Shown here piece by piece: positions 1-8,848 of a stretch of DNA of 64,000 bases; within the stretch, counting starts at the first letter, position 1; each line of letters opens with the position of its first letter. The stretch is from an uncultured Paracoccaceae bacterium (GTDB lineage: Bacteria > Pseudomonadota > Alphaproteobacteria > Rhodobacterales > Rhodobacteraceae). A program made the translations under genes and the position numbers. The notes beneath the pieces are model-generated. The model was given only the letters and a program-made list of their open reading frames with translations, did no database searches and was not told the DNA's origin. The DNA lies in contig CANLVD010000009.1 of assembly GCA_947494445.1 (NCBI GenBank), positions 81,206 through 145,205 of the forward strand. Direction: 5' to 3'.

Positions 1-922
1 CGTGTCCGAGAAGACCCGCAAGCGGGTGCTCAAGGCCGCAGATGAGCTGGGCTATTCGCCAAACGCTCTTGCCTCCTCGCTGACCACCGGACGCACCAAG
101 ATGATCGGTCTCGTGTCCAACAACTTTCACAACCCGATTTTTCTGACCGTTTTCGACAAGTTCACCCGCGGCCTGCAGGAAAAAGACCTGCGCCCGCTTC
201 TGGTCAACCTCACCTCCGAGACCGACCCCGAGGCCTCCGTCCAGAAACTCCGTCAGTATTCCGTCGATGGCGTGATCGTCGCCTCATCCACCCTGCCGCC
301 CAGTTTTGCCCGCGCCTTTCGCGACGCGGGCATGCCGGTCGTGCACACATTCGGGCGTCATTCCTCGGCTCCCGGCGTGCATGTGGTGGGCATCGACAAT
401 GTCGAATGCGGGGCGATGGCCGCAGACGCGCTGATCGCGCGCGGTCACAAGCGCGTCGCCTTCCTTGGCGGGCCCGAGCTTGCGACCTCGACACAGGACC
501 GGATCAGCGGGTTTCTCAGACGTCTGGAAGAACACCCCGAGATCGACGTCAGCTATTCCTTCGCGGATGCCTATTCCTTCGATGCAGGTCGGGCCGAGAT
601 GTCGCGCCTCATCGCCTCGGGCGAGCCTTTGGCAGAGGCGTATTTCTGCGGTGACGATGTGCTCTCCATCGGCGTGTTGTCCGCCATCCAGTCTGCCGGG
701 CTGCGCGTGCCTGACGACATCGGCCTGATCGGCCTCAACGACATGGAAATGGCCGGATGGGCCAACATCAACCTGACAACGATCCGCCAGCCGATCCAGC
801 AGATCATCACCGCCTCGATCGAGCTTGTGACCCAGATCCTTGAACAGCCCGACCGCTTCCCCGAGGCCCGGCTCTTTCCCTGTCAGGTAGTCGAACGGGG
901 CACATTGCGCCCCGTCCCGTGA
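1..922 (+). CDS. LacI-family transcriptional regulator, 5' end outside window
   Basis: The frame is open from the window edge and ends in TGA. The first visible residues (SEKTRKRVLKAADELGYSPN) are the second half of a LacI-type helix-turn-helix and hinge, so about 25-30 N-terminal residues are missing. The rest is a periplasmic-binding-protein-like effector domain (MIGLVSNNFHNPIF, later GLIGLNDMEMAGWANINLTT), of normal length. It lies next to the inositol operons, and a perfect LacI-type palindrome sits in their divergent promoter at 4201-4218, so I infer that it represses inositol catabolism. Family is sure; the target and ligand are inferred. GalR/LacI proteins for other sugars look the same at this level. 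Confidence 0.9.
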   Translation, partial: VSEKTRKRVLKAADELGYSPNALASSLTTGRTKMIGLVSNNFHNPIFLTVFDKFTRGLQEKDLRPLLVNLTSETDPEASVQKLRQYSVDGVIVASSTLPPSFARAFRDAGMPVVHTFGRHSSAPGVHVVGIDNVECGAMAADALIARGHKRVAFLGGPELATSTQDRISGFLRRLEEHPEIDVSYSFADAYSFDAGRAEMSRLIASGEPLAEAYFCGDDVLSIGVLSAIQSAGLRVPDDIGLIGLNDMEMAGWANINLTTIRQPIQQIITASIELVTQILEQPDRFPEARLFPCQVVERGTLRPVP

Positions 923-961
923 CGGATCTTGCCCGACAATTTGAGTTACGAAAGAGCTATG

Positions 962-985
962 AAAGAGTTACGAAAGAACTCTTTT
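962..985. terminator. Hairpin between convergent genes, likely bidirectional terminator
   Basis: AAAGAGTT (962-969) pairs perfectly with AACTCTTT (977-984) across a 7-base loop, followed by T and an AT-rich stretch. It lies in the 78-bp gap between the lacI-type gene (rightward) and an oxidoreductase gene (leftward). The A and T runs on both sides suit termination in both directions. The 13-mer GAGTTACGAAAGA occurs at 943-955 and again at 965-977, so the hairpin includes one copy of a short tandem duplication. Confidence 0.6.
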
Positions 986-1000
986 GATTTTGGCCCCGTT

Positions 1001-2158
1001 TCACCGCAGCATTGGTGGCCGCGCATCGACCCATTTCCCATCCGCTTTGGCCGAGGCCGCGGCCTGATGCACAGCCGCCATAGAGCGCAATCCATCAACC
1101 GCCTTGGGGTATAGATCAGCCGCCGGATCAGGTGCACGCCCATCCCGTTTGGCCCGGATCGCTTCTGCCAGGTCCTTGTAAATATTGGCAAAAGCCAGCG
1201 GCATGCCTTCCGCGTGCCCGATGGTCACTCGCGTTGAACGGTCGGCTTCGGGGCTCAGCCCGGCCTCACCCCGCTCGATGATCTGGTTGCGCCCCCCTGT
1301 CGGCGTCCAGATCAACTGGTTAGGCTGCTCCTGCGCCCAACGCAATCCACCCAGTTCCCCAAAGACCTGAAGCGTCAATCCATGCATCCGGCCAACTGCC
1401 ACGGATGAGGTCCACAAGCGCCCAACCACTTGATTTGTCATGCGAAAATTGACCATTGCATCGTCTTCCAGCACCCGGCTCGTGATGGTCGAGGCAAAAT
1501 CCGCGCTCAGTTTTTCCACCTCTTGCCCGGTCACAAATGACGCCATATGCAGCGCATGAATGCCGCAATCCGCAAACTGCGCCGACACCCCGGCCTGCGC
1601 CGGATCATAGCGCCAGCGCACCCGTGGATTGTCCGCATCTGCCGCATCCGCATGATGCCCATGGGCAAACTCCGCAACCACGACCCGGACCTTGCCCAGA
1701 TCGCCGCGTGCCACCATCGCGCGCATGTGCCGGACCAGCGAATAGCCGGTGTAGCCGTAGTTCACAGCACAGATTTTACCTGTCTTTTCAGAGATTTGTA
1801 CGATCTCCTCGCCTTCCTCGACGCTCATCGTCATGGGCTTTTCACACAGCACATGAAAGCCCGCTTCCAGATAGGCTTTGGTGATTTCGAAATGTGTCGC
1901 ATTGGGCGTGGCCACGGTCACCAGATCCACCCGGTCAGCGCGCCCGCGCTCTCCCTCCAGCATTTCCTGCCAGTTGCCGTACGCCCGGTCTGCGTCCAGT
2001 CCCAGCCGCTGCCCATAGGCCCGTCCTTCTTCGGGCCGATGGTCCAAGGCCCCGGCAACAAAGGAAAATTCCGCGTCCAGCCCGGCACCCAGCCGGTGCG
2101 CGGGACCAATCTGAGAGCCTTCGCCCCCGCCGATCATACCCCAGTTCAGTCGTGTCAT
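1001..2158 (-). CDS. Gfo/Idh/MocA-family NAD(P)-dependent oxidoreductase
   Basis: The protein has 385 residues from the preferred start MTRLNWGMIGGG at 2158; an upstream in-frame start at 2188 would run into iolE. It shows an N-terminal Rossmann fold (GMIGGGEGSQIG), the family motif CEKPM near residue 120 and a C-terminal alpha/beta domain. It is the last gene of a leftward operon, 10 bp after iolE. Members of this family interconvert sugars or cyclitols and their keto forms. In this position it probably handles an inositol isomer (scyllo-, chiro- or an O-methyl inositol), but the substrate cannot be read from sequence. A third family member in the same locus, at 8849-9838, is the better candidate for the main myo-inositol dehydrogenase. 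Confidence 0.85.
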   Translation of the reverse strand: MTRLNWGMIGGGEGSQIGPAHRLGAGLDAEFSFVAGALDHRPEEGRAYGQRLGLDADRAYGNWQEMLEGERGRADRVDLVTVATPNATHFEITKAYLEAGFHVLCEKPMTMSVEEGEEIVQISEKTGKICAVNYGYTGYSLVRHMRAMVARGDLGKVRVVVAEFAHGHHADAADADNPRVRWRYDPAQAGVSAQFADCGIHALHMASFVTGQEVEKLSADFASTITSRVLEDDAMVNFRMTNQVVGRLWTSSVAVGRMHGLTLQVFGELGGLRWAQEQPNQLIWTPTGGRNQIIERGEAGLSPEADRSTRVTIGHAEGMPLAFANIYKDLAEAIRAKRDGRAPDPAADLYPKAVDGLRSMAAVHQAAASAKADGKWVDARPPMLR

Positions 2159-2168
2159 GTCGGGCTCC

Positions 2169-3059
2169 TCAAAAACCGATGGACGCAAGATAGTCGCGGT
2201 TCACTGTCGCATCGCGCAGCGAATTCGTGTCCGGCAGGGTCGGGTCACAATCCTGCTCGACCGTGCACCAGCCCTCAAAGCCATTGTCCAGCAGGATCTG
2301 GCGCACGCGCGGGAAATCCACATCCCCATCGCCCAGATTGCAGAAAATACCCTGACCGCAGGCATCGTAGAACCCGGTTCCCTTGGCGATGACATCTGCC
2401 TTGACCACCGGGTTGATGTCCTTGAAATGCATATAGGAAATCCGGTCGATATGACGTTCCATAAAGGCCACCGGATCAAATCCCGCATAGGAATGATGCC
2501 CGGTGTCGAAACAGATCTTCAGGATATTTTCATCAACTTCGTCTAGAAGTCGTTCCAGTTCCGGCTCGAAGTCAATGAAGCCAGCCGCGTGCGCATGCAT
2601 GCCAACGGTCAACCCATAGTCTTCCGCCCCGATCCGCGCCACATGGGCGATCCGGTCGCGAAACGCTGTCCATTCCGCCAGATCCATCTGTTCGGCGGCA
2701 TCAGCCCGTCCGGCAGTGGGCGCGCGACGCGGCGAGATTGAATCAATCAGCACAAGATGCTGCGCCCCATGAGCAACCAGCGCCTTGCAGGTCCGCACAG
2801 CCCCGTCCAGCACGTCATCCCATTGATTTGCATCATGAAATGCCCGGAATACGACACCGCCGATCAGCGTCAGATCATGCTCGGCCAGAGCATCGGCCAC
2901 CTGCGGCGGGTCCTCTGGCATGAAACCAACCGGCCCCAGCTCGATGCCCTTGTAGCCTGCTTCCGCATTCTCGCGCAGCACGGTCTTCCAGTTCGGATTG
3001 CGCGGATCATTCGCGAATTCCACACCCCAGGAACAGGGCGCATTGCCAATTTTTATCAT
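2169..3059 (-). CDS. iolE: Myo-inosose-2 dehydratase (2-keto-myo-inositol dehydratase)
   Basis: IolE removes water from 2-keto-myo-inositol to give 3D-(3,5/4)-trihydroxycyclohexane-1,2-dione, the substrate of IolD. The 296-residue protein has the sugar-phosphate isomerase/epimerase TIM barrel. It starts with the IolE-typical IGNAPCSWGVEF, and has likely metal and catalytic residues in TVGMHAHAAGFID, ICFDTGHHSYAGFDP and MHFKDINP. Length is normal for the family. It sits between two Gfo/Idh oxidoreductase genes in the leftward operon, opposite iolDCB, which supports the assignment. Confidence 0.92.
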   Translation of the reverse strand: MIKIGNAPCSWGVEFANDPRNPNWKTVLRENAEAGYKGIELGPVGFMPEDPPQVADALAEHDLTLIGGVVFRAFHDANQWDDVLDGAVRTCKALVAHGAQHLVLIDSISPRRAPTAGRADAAEQMDLAEWTAFRDRIAHVARIGAEDYGLTVGMHAHAAGFIDFEPELERLLDEVDENILKICFDTGHHSYAGFDPVAFMERHIDRISYMHFKDINPVVKADVIAKGTGFYDACGQGIFCNLGDGDVDFPRVRQILLDNGFEGWCTVEQDCDPTLPDTNSLRDATVNRDYLASIGF

Positions 3060-3074
3060 GGGTTTGTCCCCGTC

Positions 3075-4178
3075 TCAGATTGCAGAAATGGATTGCCAGC
3101 GCGCGCTTTCATGGCTCAGATGCGCCGCCTCGATCACCCGGTTGACCTCCATCCCTTCACGGAAGGTTGGCCATAGATTCTCACCCTGTTCAATGGCCAT
3201 CAGAAAGTCCTTGGCCTCGATGATGATCTGGTCCTGATAGCCCGTGCCATGCCCCGGTCCCTGACAGAAGGGCAGGTAATCTGGGTGTTCCGGTCCGGTC
3301 AGGATCTTGGTGAAGCCGCGCGTCGCCTCAGGCCCTTCCATGCGGTAGAGCCAAAGCGCGTTCTGATCTTCCTGATCAAAGCGAATGCTGCCTTTTGTGC
3401 CATGAATTTCATAGGCATAGCCCATTTTACGCCCCGTCGCGATGCGGCTGAAAAACAGATGTCCCATGCAGCCGCGATCAAATTGCACCATCATCTGCGC
3501 CTGATCGTCATTGGTCACGGTCACGCCCGCGCGGCTTGTGTGAACCGTTTGCGAGACCGCCATGACATCCGTGATATCGCCCATCAGACGGCGCGCACAA
3601 TTGATCATATGGGGCGCAAGATCGCCCAGCGTGCCATTCGCGCGCCCCTCGGTGCGCCAGGTCGCCGGCGCTGCGGGGTCGGCATAGAAATCTTCCGTAT
3701 GTTCACCGCGAAACCATGTGATTTCGCCAATCTCGCCTGCTTCGATCAGATCGCGAGCAAAGCGCGACGCGGGCGTGCGGATATAGTTGAACCCGGTCAT
3801 GTTCACGCAGCCCGATGCTTCTGCCGCGGCCACCATCGCGCGGCTGTCCTCCAACGAGGCCCCCATCGGTTTTTCACAGAACACCGGCTTGCCGAGCGCA
3901 AAAGCTGCTTCGGACACGGCGCGGTGGGTGGATTGGGGCGAGGCAATGACCACGGCCTCCACCTCAGGATCCTGCACCAGCGCGGCCCAGTCATCGGCGG
4001 CTTTCTCGAACCCGAAGGCCTGACGATAGCGTTCCGAGGACGCAGGCGTAGAGCCCGCAACAGACACAAGACGTGGCCGCAGGCCGGTGCTGAAGATCGC
4101 GCCCACAGCCGACATGGCCACGGCATGTGCCTTGCCCATGTAGCCGCCGCCGACTATTCCGATGCCGATCTGTTTCAT
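3075..4178 (-). CDS. Gfo/Idh/MocA-family oxidoreductase, inositol-locus paralogue
   Basis: The 367-residue protein begins MKQIGIGIVGGGYMGKAHA, a Rossmann dinucleotide-binding motif, and carries the family lysine motif FCEKPM near residue 105. A likely catalytic stretch GTLGDLAPHMINCARR follows near 200. It is the first gene of the leftward operon (oxidoreductase, iolE, oxidoreductase), directly behind the divergent promoter with the LacI-type palindrome. I infer oxidation of an inositol stereoisomer or derivative. It is longer than the IolG-like protein at 8849-9838 and clearly a different subgroup. Substrate and cofactor preference remain open. Confidence 0.85.
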   Translation of the reverse strand: MKQIGIGIVGGGYMGKAHAVAMSAVGAIFSTGLRPRLVSVAGSTPASSERYRQAFGFEKAADDWAALVQDPEVEAVVIASPQSTHRAVSEAAFALGKPVFCEKPMGASLEDSRAMVAAAEASGCVNMTGFNYIRTPASRFARDLIEAGEIGEITWFRGEHTEDFYADPAAPATWRTEGRANGTLGDLAPHMINCARRLMGDITDVMAVSQTVHTSRAGVTVTNDDQAQMMVQFDRGCMGHLFFSRIATGRKMGYAYEIHGTKGSIRFDQEDQNALWLYRMEGPEATRGFTKILTGPEHPDYLPFCQGPGHGTGYQDQIIIEAKDFLMAIEQGENLWPTFREGMEVNRVIEAAHLSHESARWQSISAI

Positions 4179-4200
4179 CTGAACCTCTTGTCAAAAACCA

Positions 4201-4218
4201 TTTGCAACCGGTTGCAAA
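4201..4218. promoter_or_regulatory. LacI-type operator in the divergent inositol promoter
   Basis: TTTGCAACCGGTTGCAAA is a perfect 18-bp palindrome with a central CG, the usual form of a LacI/GalR-family operator. It lies 23 bp upstream of the leftward oxidoreductase start (4178) and 78 bp upstream of the iolD start (4296). One bound dimer could control both operons. The partial LacI-family gene at the window start is the obvious candidate repressor; binding is inferred. Confidence 0.8.
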
Positions 4219-4295
4219 ACGAGTATCTTCAAGACCGACCGCTGGTCAATGGGCAATCGGCACAAGACCAAAATAAGCTCACTCGGGAGGACGCC

Positions 4296-6161
4296 TTGTC
4301 TGATACGATCCGTCTGACAACCGCTCAGGCCATCATCCGGTATCTTTGCGCTCAATTCATTGAAATTGAGGGGGAAAAGACCCGCGTCTGTGGCGGTGGC
4401 TTTGGCATTTTCGGCCATGGAAACGTCACCTGTCTGGGTGAGGCGCTCTATGGTGTGCAGGACAAGCTGCCGCTTTACCGGGGCCAGAATGAGCAGGGCA
4501 TGGGATTCGCAGCCGCGGCTTATGCCAAGTATCACTTGCGCCAGCGTTTCATGTTCTGCACGGCCTCTGCCGGACCGGGCACAGCCAACCTTCTGACCGC
4601 TGCCGCTCTTGCGCATGCCAACCGTCTGCCGATGCTGATGCTGTGCGGCGATGCCTTTCTGACGCGCCTACCTGATCCGGTGTTGCAACAGCTTGAGCAT
4701 TACGGCAACCCGGCCCTTGGGCTGAACGACGGCTTTCAGGCTGTGTCGCGCTACTGGGACCGGATCACCCATCCCGCGCAGATCATCCAATCGCTGCCCG
4801 CAGCCCTTGCCACCATGCTCGACCCGGCCGATTGCGGCCCGGCTTTCATCGCCCTGCCGCAGGACGTTCAGGGCTGGGCCTATGATTACCCGGTCAGTTT
4901 CTTTGAAGAAAAGAACCATCGCATCCGCCGCAGTGCCCCCGATATGGCTGAGGTAGCAGATGCGGCCCGCTTGCTGCGCAGTGCCAAACGGCCAGTGATC
5001 ATTGCAGGGGGTGGCGTGCAATATTCCCGCGCAGTGGCCGAGCTGACCGGCTTTGCCGATGAGTTGAACATCCCCGTGATCGAAACCATCGCCGGGCGGG
5101 CCAATCTGACAGCCACACATCCGCTCAACATCGGCCCCGTAGGCGTGACCGGCTCGAACAGCGCCAATGCAATTGCGGCCGAAGCTGACGTGATCCTGTC
5201 CGTGGGGTGCCGTTTGCAGGATTTCACCACAGGCTCCTGGACCGCATTCTCCCATGACGCGCGCCTGATCTCGCTCAATGCCGCGCGCCATGATGCAGGA
5301 AAGCACCGCTCCCTGCCGATTGTGGGGGACGCGCGTGAGGGCCTGAAGGCGTTGCGTGATGCCATGGCAGGATACGAGGCCCCGATGGGCTGGACCGTCA
5401 AGGCGCAGGGTGAGCGGGCGAAGTGGGATGAGTATGTCGCCGACAATGTCAGCGCCGAAGGCAATCGCCCAAATTCCTACGCACAGGCCATCGGAGCCGT
5501 GAACGCGCTTTGTGACAAGCGCGACCGTGTGGTTGCCGCAGCAGGTGGTCTGCCTGCCGAGGTGACGGCCAACTGGCGCACTCTGGATATCGGCACGGTG
5601 GATGTGGAGTTCGGCTTTTCCTGCATGGGCTATGAGATCGCAGGCGGCTGGGGTGCGCGCATCGCCCAATCCGAGGCAGAACCGGATCAGGACACCATCG
5701 TCTTTTGCGGTGACGGTTCGTACCTGCTGATGAACTCTGACATCTATTCCTCCGTTCTGACGGGCAAGAAGATGATCGTCCTTGTCCTCGACAACGGCGG
5801 ATTCGCGGTGATCAACAAGCTGCAGAACAACACCGGCAATGAAAGCTTCAACAACCTGATCGCAGACACTCCCACCGCCACCCATCAGGTAGGCGTGGAT
5901 TTCGAGGCTCATGCCCGGGCCATGGGTGCAAATGCGGAAACGGTCGCCAATCCGGGCGAATTGAGCGAGGCGTTCAAGCGGGCCAAGGCCGCCGACAAGA
6001 CTTCCGTGATCGTCATGAAAGTCGATGCCTATGAGGGCTGGACGGCAGAGGGCCACACATGGTGGGAGGTTGGCACGCCCGAGGTCAGTGACAGCGAAAA
6101 GGTCCGCGCAGCCCATGTGGACTGGGAAAGCGCACGTCCCAAACAGCGCAAGGGCGTCTGA
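4296..6161 (+). CDS. iolD: 3D-(3,5/4)-trihydroxycyclohexane-1,2-dione acylhydrolase (ThDP enzyme)
   Basis: IolD hydrolyses the cyclic diketone from IolE to 5-deoxy-D-glucuronate. The 621-residue protein has the three thiamine-diphosphate enzyme domains: an N-terminal pyrimidine-binding domain with NEQGMGFAAAAYAK, a central domain from about residue 220, and a C-terminal domain with the ThDP-Mg motif starting CGDGSYLLMNSD and ending LDNGGFAVINK. The frame is open far upstream, but the family start is the TTG at 4296 (SDTIRLTTAQAI), preceded by GGGAGG at 4285-4290. A TTG start may lower translation. It is the first gene of the rightward operon and leaves one base before iolC. Confidence 0.94.
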   Translation: MSDTIRLTTAQAIIRYLCAQFIEIEGEKTRVCGGGFGIFGHGNVTCLGEALYGVQDKLPLYRGQNEQGMGFAAAAYAKYHLRQRFMFCTASAGPGTANLLTAAALAHANRLPMLMLCGDAFLTRLPDPVLQQLEHYGNPALGLNDGFQAVSRYWDRITHPAQIIQSLPAALATMLDPADCGPAFIALPQDVQGWAYDYPVSFFEEKNHRIRRSAPDMAEVADAARLLRSAKRPVIIAGGGVQYSRAVAELTGFADELNIPVIETIAGRANLTATHPLNIGPVGVTGSNSANAIAAEADVILSVGCRLQDFTTGSWTAFSHDARLISLNAARHDAGKHRSLPIVGDAREGLKALRDAMAGYEAPMGWTVKAQGERAKWDEYVADNVSAEGNRPNSYAQAIGAVNALCDKRDRVVAAAGGLPAEVTANWRTLDIGTVDVEFGFSCMGYEIAGGWGARIAQSEAEPDQDTIVFCGDGSYLLMNSDIYSSVLTGKKMIVLVLDNGGFAVINKLQNNTGNESFNNLIADTPTATHQVGVDFEAHARAMGANAETVANPGELSEAFKRAKAADKTSVIVMKVDAYEGWTAEGHTWWEVGTPEVSDSEKVRAAHVDWESARPKQRKGV

Positions 6162-6162
6162 G

Positions 6163-7146
6163 ATGAGCGCACTGATTGATGGCATCCGTCAGAACAACTT
6201 TCTGATCATCGGACGCGCAGGCATGGATTTCTGCCCCGATCCACCGGGCACCAAGACCGAAAATGCGACCCATTTCGTGGCAGGGCTGGGTGGTTCGGCT
6301 GCCAACACGGCGGCGGGCATCTGCAAGCTTGGTGGCAAGGCGGCATTGGTCACTTCCGTCTCCGATGACAGCATCGGGCGGTACTGCCTCAACCAGCTTG
6401 ATCACTATGGCGTTGATCGCACTCATGTCCGCTCTGTCGGAGGGGAAGCGCGCAACTCTCTTGCCGTTTACGAAAGCGTGCTCGAAGGGCACCAGACGGT
6501 GATCTACCGCAATGGTGCGGCTGATTTCGTGATGACGTCCGAGGATATCCGCGCGGTGGATTACAGCCAATACGGCGCGCTGATCACAGCAGGCACGGTC
6601 TTTGCGGCAGAGCCCTCGCGCTCGGCAGCTTTTGACGCCATCGAACTGGCCCGCGCAGCAGGTCTGCCGATCATCTTCGACATCGACTATCGCCCCTATT
6701 CCTGGCCCAGCCCGCAGGTGGCAGAAGAGGTTCTGTCGCGGGCCGGCGCGCTCAGCGACATGATCGTGGGCAATGACGAGGAGTTCGGCTTCATGGCCGG
6801 CGACATCACCAAAGGTCTGGACAAGGCTCGGTCGCTTGCGACCTCCAGCGCCGAGGTGATCATCTACAAGATGGGTGAAAAAGGTGCGATCACGCTTGCA
6901 GGTGGCACCGAAACGCCATCAGGCATATACAAGGTTGATGCGCTCAAACCCACCGGTGCCGGTGACAGTTTCATGGCCGGGCTGATGGCCTCTCTGGCGG
7001 CGGGCCATGACCTGAATGATGCGGTCATGCGCGGTTCGGCCTGCGCCGCGATCACCGTCGGCAAGCCCGGCTGCGCGCCAGCCATGCCTGATCCCGCCCA
7101 GCTTTCTGAATTCCTCAAAACCCATCCCGGCCCGACCGCTGCATAA
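6163..7146 (+). CDS. iolC: 5-dehydro-2-deoxygluconokinase (PfkB family)
   Basis: IolC phosphorylates 2-deoxy-5-keto-D-gluconate. The 327-residue protein has both ribokinase-family signatures: GLGGSAANTAAGICKLGG near residue 45 and the C-terminal PTGAGDSFMAGL with the catalytic Asp. The start ATG at 6163 follows the iolD stop by one base, which suggests translational coupling. Some inositol loci carry a long IolC fused to a DUF2090 aldolase-like domain; here IolC is the short form and a separate class II aldolase gene lies downstream. Confidence 0.93.
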   Translation: MSALIDGIRQNNFLIIGRAGMDFCPDPPGTKTENATHFVAGLGGSAANTAAGICKLGGKAALVTSVSDDSIGRYCLNQLDHYGVDRTHVRSVGGEARNSLAVYESVLEGHQTVIYRNGAADFVMTSEDIRAVDYSQYGALITAGTVFAAEPSRSAAFDAIELARAAGLPIIFDIDYRPYSWPSPQVAEEVLSRAGALSDMIVGNDEEFGFMAGDITKGLDKARSLATSSAEVIIYKMGEKGAITLAGGTETPSGIYKVDALKPTGAGDSFMAGLMASLAAGHDLNDAVMRGSACAAITVGKPGCAPAMPDPAQLSEFLKTHPGPTAA

Positions 7147-7169
7147 TTGATAACGATAAGGATAGACCC

Positions 7170-8009
7170 ATGCACATCCCTCCTTTTGACAATCAGAACA
7201 AGCCGATCGTGGATGTGGATGACCCGACCGTTCCCTTGAACTATTTCAACATTGTTCACCTCAAGGCTGGCGAGGCTTTTGAATATTCGGTGCCGGGCTA
7301 CGAGACCTGCATCGTGCCTGCCACCGGCACCGTCGATGTCAATGTCGAAGGCTTCAAGGCCGATGCGCTGGGCGGACGTGGGGAAGACGTCTGGGATGGC
7401 GAGCCTGAGGGCGTCTATGTGCCCACGGCTGCCACAGCCGAAATGGTCTGCACGCAGGATGCCGAGGTTTTCATCGCTGGCGCGCGCTATGACAAGGTGC
7501 TCGACGCGTTTGCTGTTCGCTCGGACGCGTTGGACAAGGTGCAATACGGCTCCGACGACACCAAGACCCATCGCAAGATCAAGCACATCCTTGGCCAGAA
7601 ACAGCATGACAAGGTTGGTCGTCTGCTGGTGAGCGAATTGTTCACCGTAGGGCAGGGTGGCTGGTCTGGCTTTCCCTCCCACAAGCATGACACGGACCGT
7701 CTGCCTGATGAGACCCGCCACGACGAGACCTATAATTTCCGCTTCCGCCCCAACTACGGCTCGGGTGTGCAGATGCTCCAGCGTGTCGATAACGAGCCGG
7801 GTGACGCCTATCACATCGTCAACGGCTCCACGATCTGTCTGGACAACGGCTACCACCCCTGCTGCGTGCTGCCGGGCTATGAGATGTATTACTTCACCAT
7901 TCTGGGCGGGCTCAGCCAGCGCAGCCTCGTGCAGTATTTCCAGCCCACTCATGCAGCCCAGTTGCACACCATCCCCGGCATCATGGACATGGTGGCCAAG
8001 TTCAAATGA
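7170..8009 (+). CDS. iolB: 5-deoxy-glucuronate isomerase
   Basis: IolB isomerises 5-deoxy-D-glucuronate to 2-deoxy-5-keto-D-gluconate. The 279-residue protein is a bicupin of usual length. Metal-binding residues are visible in GFPSHKHDTDR and DETYNFRF. The C-terminal half contains NGYHPCCVLPGYEMYYFTILGG, typical of the family. It starts 23 bp after iolC, with AAGGATAGA upstream as ribosome site, and its stop overlaps the next gene by four bases (ATGA). Order iolD-iolC-iolB within one operon supports the call. Confidence 0.94.
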   Translation: MHIPPFDNQNKPIVDVDDPTVPLNYFNIVHLKAGEAFEYSVPGYETCIVPATGTVDVNVEGFKADALGGRGEDVWDGEPEGVYVPTAATAEMVCTQDAEVFIAGARYDKVLDAFAVRSDALDKVQYGSDDTKTHRKIKHILGQKQHDKVGRLLVSELFTVGQGGWSGFPSHKHDTDRLPDETRHDETYNFRFRPNYGSGVQMLQRVDNEPGDAYHIVNGSTICLDNGYHPCCVLPGYEMYYFTILGGLSQRSLVQYFQPTHAAQLHTIPGIMDMVAKFK

Positions 8010-8845
8010 CGCTTGCCACGCTTGCTGATGTGCTGGCCCCTGCAAGGATGCAGGGCCATGCGGTTGCAGGGCTTGTCTGTCTGGGGTGGGAGGACATGCG
8101 CGCCTATGCCCATGCCGCCGAGGCTGAGGGCTGCCCGGTCATCCTGCAAGCCGGTCCAAGCTGCCGGGAGCACACGCCATTGCCGGTTCTGGGCGCGATG
8201 TTCCGCAATCTGGCGGAAAGCGTATCCGTGCCGGTCGTGGCCCATCTCGACCATGGATATACGTTTGAGGATTGCAAGCAGGCGCTCGACAGCGGTTTTA
8301 CTTCTCTGATGTTCGACGGCTCGCGCAAACCCCTGCAGCAAAACATAGACGAGACAGCAGCAATTGCAGAGATGGCCCATGCCGCTGGCATCTCCTGCGA
8401 AGGGGAAATCGGCTTTGTTGGCTATGCCAATGGTGAAAACTCATCAGGCACCGACCCCGAAGAGGCCCACATTTTTGCAACCCAGTCCGGGGTGGACGCG
8501 ATGGCAATCTCCGTGGGCAATGTGCATTTGCAGGAAAACAAGGAAGGCGGGCTGGATGAGGATCGCATCCGCGCCATCGAGGCTGTGACAGACATACCCC
8601 TGGTGATCCACGGCGGCTCAGGCGTGCCTGTTGCCCAGCGGCGCACCCTCGCTTCCACATCGGCGATCTGCAAATACAACATCGGGACCGAACTGCGCAT
8701 GGCTTTTGGTGAGGCCTTGCGCTGCGCTGTTGCCTCGGACCCCGCACGCTTTGATCGGGTGAGCATCCTGCGCGACGTCGAACCGGCTCTGGTCAGCGCC
8801 GCCCGTCAGGTAATCCGCGCCATCTCGAAACCTCAGGAAGGATAG
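8006..8845 (+). CDS. iolJ: Class II aldolase, probable 6-phospho-5-dehydro-2-deoxygluconate aldolase
   Basis: IolJ-type aldolases split the IolC product to dihydroxyacetone phosphate and malonate semialdehyde. The 279-residue protein is a fructose-bisphosphate-aldolase class II barrel with zinc-site motifs VAHLDHGYTFEDC, the glutamate motif EGEIGFVG, and phosphate-binding VIHGGSGVP. It starts inside the iolB stop (ATGA overlap). Context decides between this role and a general ketose-bisphosphate aldolase (Fba, KbaY/GatY); sequence alone does not. Confidence 0.82.
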   Translation: MTLATLADVLAPARMQGHAVAGLVCLGWEDMRAYAHAAEAEGCPVILQAGPSCREHTPLPVLGAMFRNLAESVSVPVVAHLDHGYTFEDCKQALDSGFTSLMFDGSRKPLQQNIDETAAIAEMAHAAGISCEGEIGFVGYANGENSSGTDPEEAHIFATQSGVDAMAISVGNVHLQENKEGGLDEDRIRAIEAVTDIPLVIHGGSGVPVAQRRTLASTSAICKYNIGTELRMAFGEALRCAVASDPARFDRVSILRDVEPALVSAARQVIRAISKPQEG

Positions 8846-8848
8846 ACC

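Noticed and set aside
3249..4295. Upstream open extension of iolD
   Set aside because: The frame is open, but it lies antisense to the oxidoreductase gene, lacks family similarity, and the IolD start with GGGAGG upstream is at 4296.
4668..6185. 505-residue frame antisense to iolD
   Set aside because: No family match, and it overlaps the ThDP motifs of IolD in full.
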